Part shown: positions 34,914 to 47,436 of the stretch, one piece after another
Position numbering within the stretch: the first letter of the stretch is position 1
Layout: each line of letters starts with the position of its first letter
Assembly (NCBI GenBank): GCA_019614645.1
Contig: JABWDB010000003.1
Location: 22,653,001 to 22,717,000, forward strand
Source: Stratiolaelaps scimitus
Taxonomy: Eukaryota > Arthropoda > Arachnida > Mesostigmata > Laelapidae
DNA length: 64,000 nucleotides
Direction: 5' to 3'
Program-made: the position numbers and the translations under genes
Notes under the pieces: model-generated
Told to the model about the DNA's origin: nothing
What the model saw: only the letters and a program-made list of their open reading frames with translations
Database searches by the model: none

Positions 34914-37900
34914 TCATTATCTAGCTCTCGCTTTGACCACTCTTCAGACTGGAAAACATCATTGGATCAATGGATACACGCAAACCTATGCAGCAAGGGG
35001 TATCCATTCAAAAAAAAAGAAGTATCCATCTATCAATCTATCTGCAATTAGTAAATAGATCGAATTTTGTTAACATAATAATTAATAATAGTATTAAATA
35101 CTACCCACTGCAAACAAGCTCTATCATTTCGTATGACACGCAGCCTTAAGACGAACTAATTACGCAATGTCGCTCATCGAGAAGCTTTACACAGAACGTT
35201 TCAAGATGCTCCCCCTGTGTTTTCTAACAATCTCCAATAGAAGGAACGGTTTGATCGATACGCGTGTTATTAACTCGATGTATTTATTCAGCCTACTCTG
35301 TGGGATAGTTCTGTGGACGTTCAAGGGGACGCTGCCAAAATGTTTGCCTTTGTCACTCGTGAAAAATCATTTCCAGTTAAAGGAGCGTAATTCACCGTGA
35401 TGTTGTTCGTTGAGCATCCTCATTATCGATCAGTCGACAGCTCTAGCTATACGAAAGGCTGTGTGATAAAATTACGAGAGTGTTATATCAACAGAAGCTC
35501 AGCCTAAGAAGGATTGAGCGTACCTACTGTGTCTGACTATGGTAGTTCAGGAGAATCAAAAGGTTATGTTCGTGACGAAAGAGTCTTTAGACTGTGGAAG
35601 GTTGATCCACTCACTTTCTACTGGGAACGGTTGAATGTTCGACTAACGCCAAGCGTTTGCCATTATTTATGAGAGCCGTTACTGTATCCTTGGAGCAGAA
35701 TGATGCAATGAAACAGCAGCGATGACCGGACAGAGAGCTCTCAAGATATATATATATATATATTAAAATATGTTTCCAATTGTAGACATAAAAAGTGGGG
35801 GTCCATCGTTCAAGTCAAGGCCACATTCATTACGGCTGAGCAAGCAATCTGTAAGAGTTGCTGCTGTGTGACAAATAGCCATATGGAATCACGCAGTTAT
35901 TATGTTGATTACATTGAATATTTCAAGCTGTGTATACGGAATCGCATTATGTAATACATATGCAAATCATATTACGTGATACATGTAGAAATTCATTAGG
36001 TTATTGCGTAAATTGAACTGAGTTCTTGTTGTCACTTTTTAAGTGTCTTCAGCTCAAACTTGGAATACTAAACAATTAAAGCATGCAATCCAATTTTGTG
36101 CCCGGTATATGGATCTCTATCTTAGAAATAAATACTAAATTATTTAAACAGATGTTATCTTTTCGGCGGTTGTGACGATATCGGGAAGTCGAGTGACGAC
36201 ATAACGGTGACGGAAACCTCTCCAAGTCTTCAGTGACAGATTTAGTAAACTCATTGCGCTTTTTAGGGTGACACAGGCCGTTTCATGAGCAAAATTTTTG
36301 GTCCTGGAGCGTACTGTTACTGGGTATGCTTGAAATTGATCATAAATTGTATAGTGTCAACAAAAAATCACTATTTGCCAACTGATATTAAGTCCAAGTC
36401 GCATCAGCGTCCGTAAACCTCTACGTGGGAGATGTTTTGCGTTGTTATTTAGTGGTCATCGCTTGATGCACACTTTTCCATAAAGGTGTGCAGTTGAATG
36501 CTGCAGACGAAAATCTTCCAGCAGTCCGATTTTGTCCCACACAACAATATCACCTAGATCCCACACAACGCAGAAAAACTGATGTTCGGATAAAATTGTA
36601 CGAAGGCGTTTCGTTTATGATTGTTGCGTCTTTGGCTTTGGCTTACGACTCATGACGGTTTGCCATGACAAGCCCTAATTCCAGTCAGAGCTAACGTCAC
36701 CCAAAACGATCATGTATTTCATCTTATTTGATCAGTTGCATCAATCGCAGTCACCAGAGCGAATTGTCGTCTCCTGTTCCACTTCCCCCCAAATACAGAA
36801 GATAAGATGATAAGAGTAAAGATGGTCGAGTCGGCGTGCTCCGTCGCTGGTGTGCAGATTTTCTTTCAATAGCTGCCATAGGAAATGCCCATAGTGTTAT
36901 CTTATTATTAGTCTGTCTCCAGATCGAGTGGACACACCGCTCCGTTCTTATTCGTAACGTAGCCTGCGTTGCTGCGGTGAACTTTTGGCGGCTGGTGCAG
37001 ATGCTTGTCAGGGCTTGGGTTGCTATGCGGAGATGGATAGAACTGCTTTGGTTATTGGGTTTGAGCTATTATATAACGATCATGTATTTCATCTTATTTG
37101 TACTAACACCTCCTATTTCAGGGTGTACGAATATATTCGATCGACTGTAGAAGTGATCCTGTGAAAAGGGTTCAAACTCTATCGACTGTGGCATCATGAC
37201 ACTGACGCCAGCAACAGGCTGGTCGTTGGACTCTATCTATCTTCCGCATTCGACATTCTGAAGTAGGTAAGTATTCCTATATCTTACGTCGATTTTTTTT
37301 TTAGATAATGACACTCAAGCAACGTCTGAGAGAGCCATCCAACGCAAAATTGCGCCAATCATCTGAGATAAACAACAGACAAATAGATCACGACCAGGAC
37401 AACACGTCGGCCACAGCCGAAGGCCGCGCTTGTTTGGCTCTTGCAAAATAAGAGTCAAGATGTCAATCAAGGCCAAAGGCCAGGGCCGACGATGCTCATA
37501 CAACTTCTGAGGCAGCCATTTCTAACGACGTCTCAGAAACCACTTAACCTCAGAAAGTTTCACAAATCCAACCAAGATGACGCCGAAAAACATATCACGA
37601 GCAGGACCAGAGTCGAATCTGTGGATGTCGGTTGAAATCTCATGTTTCGCATTACTAGTTAGCAACTATATTTATTTGTCTAGCAAGTAAGAAGCCGCTC
37701 CCCATAAAACGTATGCGGTTTCGCATGATTTTGATTGTCAAAATGTCCGAGTATGTAAAATCGCGTAACGATAGAGGGACCCAGAGTAGTATACTCGCAT
37801 TGTGAATACTTCTTCTGAGAAACAAATTTTCAAACACTGATTTGAAGGCTTCGTAATGTCGTTGGGGGTTTCTTGAGCACACAACATCAAGAAAATCGCT

Positions 37901-39887
37901 GGCTGGGTAACGTCGGAACTTCTTGGACACGTTTAGAAAATCGGACACAAGCTAATGTGTTAGAATTGTGAGATGATGCAATTGGGCCACTTTAGGAGAA
38001 ATGTACTGTTGAATAGTGAGCCCACGAAAAATGCCTCGGAGCTTAGTCGAACTGAACTAACTGAGCTAACCACATGGAAAGCTTCCCGATACGAATCAGC
38101 GTCTCGGTTTGCCAGTGATCCATCTCCTGTGTGACATCGTCAATATATCACGCGTCTATTCCTTGAGGAACTGCACTAGTTAATAATGTCTCTTGTCGAT
38201 TGCTGTCGGTTAATTTTTTAGTGGCTGTACATAGTAGCGCGAGCGACCGTTTCAAGGTCGTTCTTTTCTTTCTACAATTAACTCGGTCCGCTAGACGTCC
38301 GCTACAGCGATGCTCATTGTCCAATTATTCGTTCCATCAGATCTATAAGAATCTCGGCCAATTGACGCTCCAAATAGCGGAACAGGCAGGGGCAGCTCGC
38401 TTCCGAGCACCGGCTGACTGGAAGTGACACATATCACTTTTATGCCGGACCCTTGCTGCAGATGCCTACCTCTGGTGGCATAATCGGGCCACAAGCGGCT
38501 CGCGGATTGTCGGCACCCAATGAAATGATATGACGAATTACGTAGCGTTTCGCTGGTGGACATCCAATACCTGACCCCTATCACCACCGCGGATCATCTT
38601 CCGAGCAGCTGGGCCATATTATCCTGAGCGCGCAACGATGTACGGCCACATGTATTCTTATGCTGAATGACGCTATTCCTACCTCGGTTTGGCTTCACTT
38701 GTATGCCGTTTCGTATTGCGAACGATCTCTTCTCTCTCGTCGCACTTTCTCAAACCGGCTAACTAGCTCTACGTCTGTACCAAAGCCAAGATATATGATA
38801 GAATCCGCTGTGTGAATTACTTAATCGCTGTAGAGATTCCGCGCTCAATTGATCCGACTGAATATTTGGTGCTGTTTATCTTGAGATAATAACGTTGTCA
38901 TTTTTTTGTTGGTTAGGCCGGATGTTTTAGTTCAATTTCATACGACAGCTCGCATCATCTCTCTCTCCCTTCTTCTCGATCTCTCTCTCTCTCTCTCTTG
39001 TTTTCGTTCATAACGATGTTGAAGATCTTCCGCTGGTCCGAGTGTTTGACTTACATCGAATTGTATATTGAAACCATGTGCACGTAACCTGTCATTTGGC
39101 TGTATGAAACTTTTCATATTCGCACAGTTCCACAAGTGTGTATCATATCTATTGTGTCCAGCTTAAAAATATCCCGGCAGTGTCCTGAAGACTTGGAATA
39201 TGAAAACTTCAGGTGAGTTTTTTCTCAGCAGTTCGAAGCAGTCTTCTTGAAATATTACGCGCAAAATGTCAGGCCACATTCACGCCTCGTTCTCTTGCTG
39301 CTAATAACTCGGTGTTAACAGACTGCTGTGAAAGGCAGATGAGACAGTTTGTCGTCAATCAGAGAGTTCAAGTGGCTGTTTATGTGCTGGAAAAAATCTT
39401 GTTCAAAAGGGGTCCTTGGCGTAATGTCAAATACAATACAAGATGTGTGTTCACGGATGGACCGATTAATGGATGAGTGGGTTCCAAGTTCGTTCGGGTA
39501 TAACCTTAACTGAGTCAACGCAATCATCAAGGTCGATGTATCTCACGATGCAGTAGATTGTCACCAGACGGAGAAAGTTGTCAGAGATAGAGATCTCGAA
39601 ATTGGAAAATTTGAACGTGTATATAGCTGCTGCCAGTTAGCTCAAATTGGAATGGAGCTTAGAAGAAAGAGTGGTTTCTTTCGATAATCAAACAATTCTT
39701 GTGAATCTCCTGAATTGAAGCGTCTGCCACGTTTACAAGTAAAATATTTATTAACGCGAAGAGAGGACTTTCTACTGAACTATTCTGGACGTTACGACAG
39801 TTGATAATTCACCCTCGCTCAGCAGGAAAACATTAAGCATGAAAACTGAAACAGCGGTATTTGTATATATGTAAATAGTAGAAACAT
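34914..39887. other. Long stretch without a supported gene
   Basis: No exon chain found. It contains a 26-bp direct repeat (36705-36730 and 37075-37100), a TA run near 35743-35762 and CT runs near 38957-38998. An open frame at 39213-39476 faintly resembles the C-terminal part of a Gypsy-type integrase (SLLEILRAKCQATFTPRSL), but too weakly to call. Confidence 0.5.
36705..37100. repeat. 26-bp direct repeat flanking 344 bp
   Basis: The same 26 bases (aacgatcatgtatttcat followed by cttatttg) occur at 36705-36730 and 37075-37100 with no mismatch. Confidence 0.9.
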
Positions 39888-40034
39888 CGAGCCCGGTGGC
39901 TATCGGGAGATGCACGTGTCTAAGTGGGTTCAATACACGCCGTTGCACATTTGCATCTAAGGGTTCCGTTTTGTGAAGCATTGCCAAAAGCACTAGCGTG
40001 GACTTTAAATGCTGGCTGAGCGTCAGCCCGGAAA
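39888..40034 (+). repeat. SINE-like repeat family A, copy 3
   Basis: Opposite orientation to copies 1 and 2. It begins gcccggtggctatcgggaga (A-box-like), has a B-box-like gtgggttcaatacacgc, then the shared body caaatgtgc-like head, tggactttaaatgctggct and gagcgtcagcccgg at the end. About 147 bp, diverged. Confidence 0.75.
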
Positions 40035-40078
40035 ATGTTAATATAAACATCGGAATTATATGATAAATATCGAATCAG

Positions 40079-40138
40079 ACCGGCTTGCATCACCTCCACA
40101 ATATGTGGTATCATATTGAGGAGGTGATTCAAGCCGGT
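40079..40138. repeat. Long imperfect hairpin, 27-bp arms
   Basis: The arms 40079-40105 and 40112-40138 are reverse complements with two mismatches and a 6-nt loop (tggtat). The hairpin lies 45 bp after SINE copy 3. Confidence 0.92.
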
Positions 40139-40931
40139 TGCGATTTCCGGTCCTGAACCAGTGAGCTTTCATATCTTGGAAATAACAGTTAAAATTAAAC
40201 GACTGGGTCTGTCTGGATGGTTATACAAGTGCACGAAATATGTCTGCAATTTCTAAAAATACTTTTGGTTGCCTCTTTAAAGTTGAAATGCCTCTCGAAG
40301 GCAGTCTATACTCATATTTAACAATCTGCAGTTCAAACGCTTACAACGTAGAATGCTTTTAAGCGTATTTGACTATTTGTGCCAATCTCTGATATCAGGC
40401 TGCTGTCAATCGCCGTCGTTTAGTGTCTGACAAACGTACTTAATTGATTTCTGCCGAACTGCACACAGAAGGTGCGCCAATTGCCATAAAGCATCCAGCA
40501 ATGTTCAATACGCCACAGGTGGCTTTTGAAAAAGGGCACGATCCATGCAGACGTCCTCGGCGTTCGGCAGCCGCTTCCGCAACATTTGATGCCTTAGTTA
40601 TCTACTTTTGTGCTTGACGGGAACATTTCAAATAAATAACGAAATCAATTCGAAGATATTGTCGCGAAGAGATGATTGAACCCCGCGGATGGGCTCACTT
40701 TTTTTTTGCTATAGAAGAGCGTCGTAGCACCGTAGTCCGTAGGCTGGCAATCAATTGAGATATTTTACACCAAACTAGTGGTCTCTTGTGCACCCTTCTC
40801 CAGCAGAGGAGGGGTCGGTTGCCGCGGCTGCGCGCATCAATCTATCTCTTCGATTCAGTGTCGTTTCGGTGGCAGACAGTTAGCCTTGGTGGCTAACAAG
40901 TAGATTTACATTTGTTCGATTGCTGTTGCAG

Positions 40932-43187
40932 TTCCCGTTGAAAATGGCCGATTGTTGGCGCGGGTCACAAAAGCCAGAAACGTGGTGGCAGCACTCTGCG
41001 AATCACGAGTTCCGATCCTCGTTTTATCGGCCTATGTGACTCTGTTCGCGATACAGTACGTTATAGTACGGGCCTCGCAGACAGAGACTGGTGGATATTC
41101 GTACAACATCACGCTCGTTGTTGCTTTTACCGAAGCGGTGAAACTGTTCATAGCCAGCGCGTTTCTTCTCAAGGTTTCATTTATGAGGGAGACTTTCTTC
41201 GACTTTTATGCCTAGTGTGTATTATGGTAATAGTTGAGCGTCGGGATCGCTGAAGTATATCTGGATGCTGTCGTATCGCGCGGGTCTACCCGTTAATACA
41301 GTCATCTCATGGAGAACAGTAGCCTGTCCCGAAGTTCTGTTATAAACGGAGAATAAATGAACTGAAAATAATAAAGGTGCAGTGTCGACGATTTTCAATC
41401 ATGGTTGACATCGGTTGATTGGCTGAAGTAGTTACCTTAAAATAGTAGTCTAAAGTAGTCTGATGTAGTAGGACGAAGTAATCTAAAGTAGTCTTATCTT
41501 AAAATCTTTAACCTTTTGAACCTCTCGAGACGTTCTTAGCTGCTTGCGCCATAATGAATTTCCCACTGGGCAAAGCGCGACCTATGTTTGGTACATTGAT
41601 GCCTGTACTAACTATCAGCCTATCTTTTGTTATTGTTGGTCTTGGCTATTTTTCTTAAATACTTGATTGAATCACACTTGATTGTCCGTAACAGGAATAC
41701 AGTTTGCGCAAGCTATGCGCTCTCTTCCGCAAGTACTGGTCTGTTCCGCTGCTCTACGCGATTCCATCGGCTCTGTACTGCATCAGTAACAATCTCGTCT
41801 TCTTGAATCTACAAGCGTTCGAACCCACGACGTATAATGTGCTTCTCCAGCTGCGCATCGTTCTCACGGGAATACTATTTCAAGTAAGCATGAACCAATT
41901 ATGTCATTCATTTTATTATGCGTCGTTGCCTAATCAGGAAATAATCGTCCCCCCATCTCCTTCAAGATGTTTTACAATCACCCATCCATTAGTTGCCCTG
42001 ATCAACCTCATTCAGCCTTTCCGAAGGGGTTTCACAGTGGAGTTTCTGCTGAGCTCGCCTTATCTCAACTCGTTCTCTCTGTCTCTCTCTCTCTCCCTTC
42101 CGCTCTCTGTGCGTTTGTTGTCATTGCAGCTGATCTTCAAACGGGTATTATCCCGTGTTCAATGGCTTGCTCTTCTTTTGCTCACGACCGGCTGTATCGT
42201 CAAGCAGCTGGGAGCAGATGGATCTCAACCACGTGCTGCTGGCAGTTTATTGCAACTGGTCAATCTCGACGGCGCTTTGTTATTGGCTCAAATTCTATGT
42301 TCCTGTTTGGCTAGCGTCCTGAACGAGCTGTTCCTGAAGGAGGACACAGGCCCTATTATGTTGAACAACTTCTGCATGTACTTCACATCTGTGATCGCCA
42401 ACGTTCTCGCCATCACTGCCCGGAGTACACTATACGATGCCGTCGGCAGAGAACAACTCGCGGAGGTATTTTCTATTTTTATTTAACTATCTACTAATGG
42501 GAAGGGACACAGGAGACTAGGGTGCAGGTCCCGTTTGAGCTGTGTCCTATATGATCATAGCACATCTGTGCAAGCTGCTCCTTGGCCGCGAGCTGCTCCC
42601 CCTAACAATTTCCACTGGTTCGCCGTATTCGCGTGATGCTCCCAGAACCTCCGCTGCTCCGACCCATTCACAGCGAGATGGGAATGAATATTAACATGAC
42701 GAACATGGCTACCTCGTCCACACTTGAACACTATATGCAGTACGTTCTTTCTGTTGTTTGTTGTCGCCGTCGTCACACCTTGCAGATTATTCTCCAGCCA
42801 CTCGTCCTGGCCATTATCTTAAACGGTGCTGCGAGTGGAATGATGATTCCACTGTTTTTGTGCTACTTCAACTCGATTACACGGGTCTTCACGGTCTCCA
42901 TTGAGTTAACTCTGATGGCGGTCACGTGCTGGGTCGTATTCGGGACGCCGATCGACCTTCAGACGTTAGCTACAATAATCATCGTATCAATTGCCACCTA
43001 CTTCTATGTAACTAATCCCGTCCGGGATACTGTCACTCGTGGAGATGCTGGCAAAAGTGTGGATGAGACAAATAAAGAGGTTATCGCCAATGCTTCGGAC
43101 GATTCCGGGATTACCATATCTGTCGTGCAAGATACTGCTCAGGAGCATGATGAAGAACCACTACAGGTGGTTGTAACCAAATTGTGA
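40932..43187 (+). CDS. SLC35A-type nucleotide-sugar transporter, senju-like (first coding exon not found)
   Basis: Family role: carries UDP-galactose or a related nucleotide sugar into the Golgi in exchange for the nucleoside monophosphate. Exons: 40932-41173, 41695-41883, 42130-42465, 42786-43187; GT-AG, phases 1 at entry and then 0, 0, 0. This gives 389 aa plus an unseen upstream exon with the ATG. Hydrophobic helices alternate through the whole length. Diagnostic blocks are ILVLSAYVTLFAIQYVIVRA, YNITLVVAFTEAVKLF, LYCISNNLVFLNLQAFEPTT with YNVLLQLRIVLTGILFQ, and SVLNELFLKED, as I recall them in the Drosophila UDP-galactose transporter senju. The C-terminal tail is acidic and probably cytosolic. 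The frame also stays open across the donor at 41884, so naive prediction will include intron. A donor-like gtgagt at 43184 overlaps the stop. Confidence 0.88.
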
Positions 43188-43244
43188 GTATTCACTAGCG
43201 TGCTGGGCTTTAATTTAGAATTAATTAGTTAGTTAACTCGTAGC

Positions 43245-43250
43245 AATAAA
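43245..43250 (+). terminator. Polyadenylation signal of the SLC35A-type gene
   Basis: AATAAA 58 bp after the stop at 43187. Confidence 0.65.
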
Positions 43251-43574
43251 TTAACAAAGTTTCTGTTACATGGACATCCTTATCCTTCTATGGATGTTAT
43301 CGATGTATGACGAGACGGGACTCAGAGGGCTGAACTAAACGGGTTAGCTGATCATTGTGATATAATGTCTGGTAGTAGACATAGTAAGTTAAATGTACAC
43401 TAGCCACAGACGACGAAATAATTCTATTCTGTTCATAGTTAGACGTTACAGTGTAACGCCAGGTGTGTCACCATATGACGAAAGATTTTTAGCATTACCT
43501 GATGCCTGTTATGAGACGACAGATAAATTGAATAGGCTATTAAGTGAAATTACCATTATCAATGCGATGCTAAA

Positions 43575-43606
43575 CTTTTTCGGGCTAGCTCTCAGCCAAC
43601 ATTAAA
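43575..43606 (-). repeat. SINE-like repeat family A, terminal fragment
   Basis: The 32 bases tttttcgggctagctctcag plus ccaacattaaac match the terminal part of the other family A copies; the rest is absent. Confidence 0.6.
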
Positions 43607-44479
43607 CATTTAATAGCATTCATCAATGCTATTATGCATTATTATTATGCTACTACTGCTACCACTACTACAATACTTCTATGAGTATCTCGCCACATAA
43701 GAGAATTCACGATGGCTGCCGAACTGCATTATGGCAATGGTCTCAGTCTTGTTCTATGTACTGCGCGACCGTCGGATAGGTATTGGATGCTCGCTAGGTA
43801 GATGGCGCCTATCCAGCTCTCAATCAACGAACAGAACTGAAAGTAAATTCTGAGACGATAGCAATCGGATGGTTGTATTGTATATGGTTGATAAATATGT
43901 ATGCAAAACAGAGCTGTACAACGTCGACGTCTATTTGTATTGCAAATAAACAGACCAATCCATCGATAGATGTTTTGAGGGTGTCCGCATGTCATGCATG
44001 TTGGCTACTATATATATATATATATATATATTTGTTTTTACCGTTTGCCCTGTTTTATCATTTTTCTAGGTACCTAAGTATGTATGGATAAAACAATACT
44101 GTGTGAATAAATGATGTGGTTTAAAAAAAATATATATATATATACAATGTGTAGTGCTCACAGCAAAATCACCAGATTTCCGAAAGCCAGCCTGAACCCT
44201 ACGAAGTGTTGCTGTCAAACGACCTGCATCACATCGAGATTTGCTCATCATAATAATGATGATTGGATAACCCACAGACGAGGTGGCAGCATGCTCTGCA
44301 TTAGCTTTAACGTGGCTCCATCATAGGGATTACGGCGTACATATCGATGCTTTAGGGCGGTGTAACACATTACCAATCTCATTCATGGTACCACCACACC
44401 ACACCTGCGCAGGTATCCGCTTTCGAATCAGTTGGCTCATAGGCAAATCGTCTTCTTTAATTTTCTTTATATATCTCAG

Positions 44480-44638
44480 TTCACTAATCCAGCTCAGGGC
44501 AATGTTGAACCTGTGTGGTTCGAGTCATGCCGTTATTTTGGCGAGTTAGCTGAAATTGGGAGTGTGATTAAAAACAATCATGACGCATTGATTTCAGAAA
44601 TTGACGAGATCAGAGCTTGGGGTGCCCATCATCGATAG
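44480..44638 (+). CDS. Orphan terminal exon candidate
   Basis: An excellent acceptor with a long pyrimidine tract (tcttctttaattttctttatatatctcag) precedes an open frame that runs to TAG at 44636-44638. It reads VEPVWFESCRYFGELAEIGS then VIKNNHDALISEIDEIRAW. The amino acid pattern looks like real protein. I cannot name a family, nor find the exon that would splice to it: the phase (0) does not fit the donor-like site at the end of the upstream transporter gene. Confidence 0.35.
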   Translation, partial: FTNPAQGNVEPVWFESCRYFGELAEIGSVIKNNHDALISEIDEIRAWGAHHR

Positions 44639-45432
44639 GATAAGTTTCGTTTTTCCAGCGTAATCGTAACTGCAATTTTCTTTAATAGCCCATTAAGCCT
44701 TTCGTTTTCTGAAATAGAACACTAAAATCTCCGTTATCATAACACTAATACAGTCAGCTATCTATTGCATGATGCTGTTATATATATATATGCTGCAATA
44801 CACTGACTATTTTGCGCGTCTTGTTTTGAGGGCTCCTTGGATACCTACCATATACAAGTGGTCAAAAAGACAAGGACATAATAATATATTTCGCCAAATA
44901 TGGAGATCTCGCTATATTGGACGACAACTCCTCAGGCTTCTCTTCTCTGTGCGGAAAACGCTTGATCTGCCTCTCTGAATACCGAACAGTTCAAGCATAG
45001 ACATGTGTGCAAGTGAGGTAGTTGATCTCGACAACAATGAATGAACACCTGACAAATATAAGCCAAAGCAATGCCAAGGACTAGCTATCTCAGGGCGCGT
45101 CATTGGACGTCACTGTGAAAAGCTAAACGAGCTAAACTAAACTGATAGAAATAAAATCATTGTATCGTTTATTTATTATAAATGATTTCAATAAGGTTTA
45201 TAACAAATTGTGTATGTATTACTTGTATGTATTCTATAAAGTGACTATAACTACTATTCTAGACCTAAAGCCAGTTTGTCTAAAAGATTTAACAGAAGAC
45301 ATTTGTGAAACTATCCTTTATTATCTATGCCACAATTGTTATATATATTGTAAATACTATCGATGTTATTCGCTTGGACACTTCAAGCAACACACGCCGG
45401 GCTGGCAGTCAAAGCGGAGCTGAACAGCGCGA

Positions 45433-45516
45433 TTGATTTTGTCGGTAGGGGTCTCAGTAGAGGAAGTCCCAATCATCGGGGTCGAGTCCCACCCGCACTA
45501 ATTTGGACACCACTCA
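45433..45516 (+). repeat. tRNA-like SINE family B, copy 2
   Basis: Contains an A-box-like taggggtctcagtagagg and a B-box-like ggggtcgagtcccacccgc; aligns with 27108-27190. Probably a short tRNA-derived repeat. Confidence 0.5.
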
Positions 45517-46521
45517 TTGGAGTGACCAGTAACAAACGCGCGTAAAAGCATCCACGAGCTCTTTAAACAATAGAAAGAAACACGATGGTCTCGATATGGC
45601 ACCCTGCGCCGCCTTACAACCTCCAAACGTACAAAATATACATCTTAAAAAAAAAAAATATATATATATAAGCTAGGTATCATTAAAAAAGCATTCCCTG
45701 TCACGAGCGACATTAACCGAACTTCGCTATACGATTCGCTTTGTCGAAGCTTAAACACAGTGTACACTCGCGTCCATCGACCTCATTCAATCACACGATA
45801 CAATTCCAAGATAGAACTTGGAATCCTTCTCTTCCTCTCGGGGTATCTGGAATCTCGCTCTTGCTTCGGGTAGGTGAAAGCGAGCACGACCAGTCTAAGA
45901 TATGCCTGCTATTATAAATATTTCATACGATAGCTTATATCGCCTAAAGGAGCCGCTCTATAGAATTTTACCACTCCATAGAGATGCGCACACGTCAAGT
46001 GCATCGAAAGCAACTGTCAGACAGCCTCGTCCCGTTTCGTCTGCTCGCCGGCTAGGCACGAAGTGGCTGTCGTCAAAGCGGCGCTTTCGACCGAGTTAAT
46101 CCCGCCAGGTCGATAGCATTCAATGTCGACTCGAAAATACTAGCGTGACGCGCATAACCATTTGCTCTGGTCGCGCGAGACGGGCAGCGCTCTCGGTAAG
46201 CGAGACAAATGTCATGGGCGTTCGTATGTGTGGACTGCTGTTGGCGACGTAGGCCCGTGCGGCTTGTAGAATCCGCATTCACCGCTGGAGACTGCTGCTA
46301 AGGACAGCCAGTGAGTCAATTTGGAGTCGCCGTTACAGAAGGGATCATGCGGTGACGGACGGTGCTGGCTGTGCTGAGGTGAAATCTGCTCCTCAATGAA
46401 TCGACTTTGAATACAGATCAGTGACGTTCTTGCCTGTTTCACGTGCTGGATCGGTCAAGAAGGTGCATTGCCGCATAAACAGCTTGCAGTTGAATGCGGT
46501 GAAACCACTGTTCAGAAGGCG

Positions 46522-47436
46522 ATGAATTTAAAGTACGAGCGGCTAGAGGTGGACATACCACCTCCGAGTACTAGCTCAAGAAAAAAGACGGTCTATTTCT
46601 TGGAAAGATTAGCTGGTAACAAGGGCTGTTTTCGTGAACTGGCTGAGAACGTTCTGAAAATGGTCTCCTGCGAAGTGACTCTGCAGGATGTCAGCTCAAG
46701 TTTTAACTGGGACCGCTTTGCCGTTCTTCTCGGAGAGCTATATTTCGTCGAACATGGCCATCTGAAGGTGTTCAATATGAATACCGGCGAGCTTATCGAA
46801 ACGATCAGCGTGCCCCTGGACTCCATTGGAGGCGTAACAATGTTTGAGGAGGACCTATTCGTATGGACAGTGAGTGACATTTACCAGATTAGCCGGCGTG
46901 AGGACGCCGGAACAGAGCTCATTAAGGTTGGCGCCACTCAGTGCAAGGAGCCCTTCGAGATGGTTCGCCTGCTTCGTAGAGAAGAACGACGTTTAGAAGT
47001 AGTGGTCACTTATAACACCATCTACGATGCCGCCCTCGAGGGAACTTGGCGATTCGTTTTCATTGACGGTGCGCCGCTCTCTTCTCGCGCAAAGATACAT
47101 GATGGTCGGTTAGCGGGGGTATTTGATCATCTCGTCTATGTGCACCACATGAATAGCGCACCTCAATCTAACGGATCTGAACTGATCGCACTTCGAGTGG
47201 AACGATTTTCCTCGACAGCGTCAACCGTATCTCGGCATCCGGTGGTACCATCGTCGTGGTCTGTGGCCGTTAGTGGAGAAGGATATGTCCGCTTGTGCTA
47301 CCAGAGTAACTCCGGTAAGGGCTTCCTCGAGGTGGTTGATATTCGCGAGTGGAGGACCCTGTGTAAGGACTCCACCGGGCCAGATCTATGCAGGTGGGTC
47401 GATTGTGCTCCAGTACCTGTCCTGCTCGACTATTGA
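46522..47436 (+). CDS. Unrecognised 304-aa protein, possibly beta-propeller-like
   Basis: A continuous open frame of 304 codons from ATG (MNLKYERLEVDIPPPSTSSR), with the codon regularity of a real gene. The frame is open 54 bp further upstream to an acceptor-like cagcttgcag, so an upstream exon is possible. The middle has repeating short beta-type blocks such as LYFVEHGHLKVFNMNTGELI and FEEDLFVWTVSDIYQISRRE, which hint at a WD/kelch-like propeller without canonical motifs. At the 3' end the frame stops after DCAPVPVLLDY, yet a coding-looking frame continues in a different phase (to 47645), so the gene may have another intron, a frameshift or an assembly error. No family recognised. Confidence 0.7.
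   Translation: MNLKYERLEVDIPPPSTSSRKKTVYFLERLAGNKGCFRELAENVLKMVSCEVTLQDVSSSFNWDRFAVLLGELYFVEHGHLKVFNMNTGELIETISVPLDSIGGVTMFEEDLFVWTVSDIYQISRREDAGTELIKVGATQCKEPFEMVRLLRREERRLEVVVTYNTIYDAALEGTWRFVFIDGAPLSSRAKIHDGRLAGVFDHLVYVHHMNSAPQSNGSELIALRVERFSSTASTVSRHPVVPSSWSVAVSGEGYVRLCYQSNSGKGFLEVVDIREWRTLCKDSTGPDLCRWVDCAPVPVLLDY

Larger units (their letters stand above)
43640..46521. other. Region between the transporter and the 46.5-kb gene
   Basis: Besides the orphan exon at 44480 and the SINE-like copy at 45433, it holds TA runs near 44009-44031 and 45657-45670. No other gene supported. Confidence 0.5.

Noticed and set aside
39213..39476. Gypsy-type integrase C-terminal fragment
   Set aside because: The likeness (SLLEILRAKC, then QMRQFVVNQRVQVAVYVLEK) is only suggestive; no catalytic core, LTR or other retroviral-like domain nearby.
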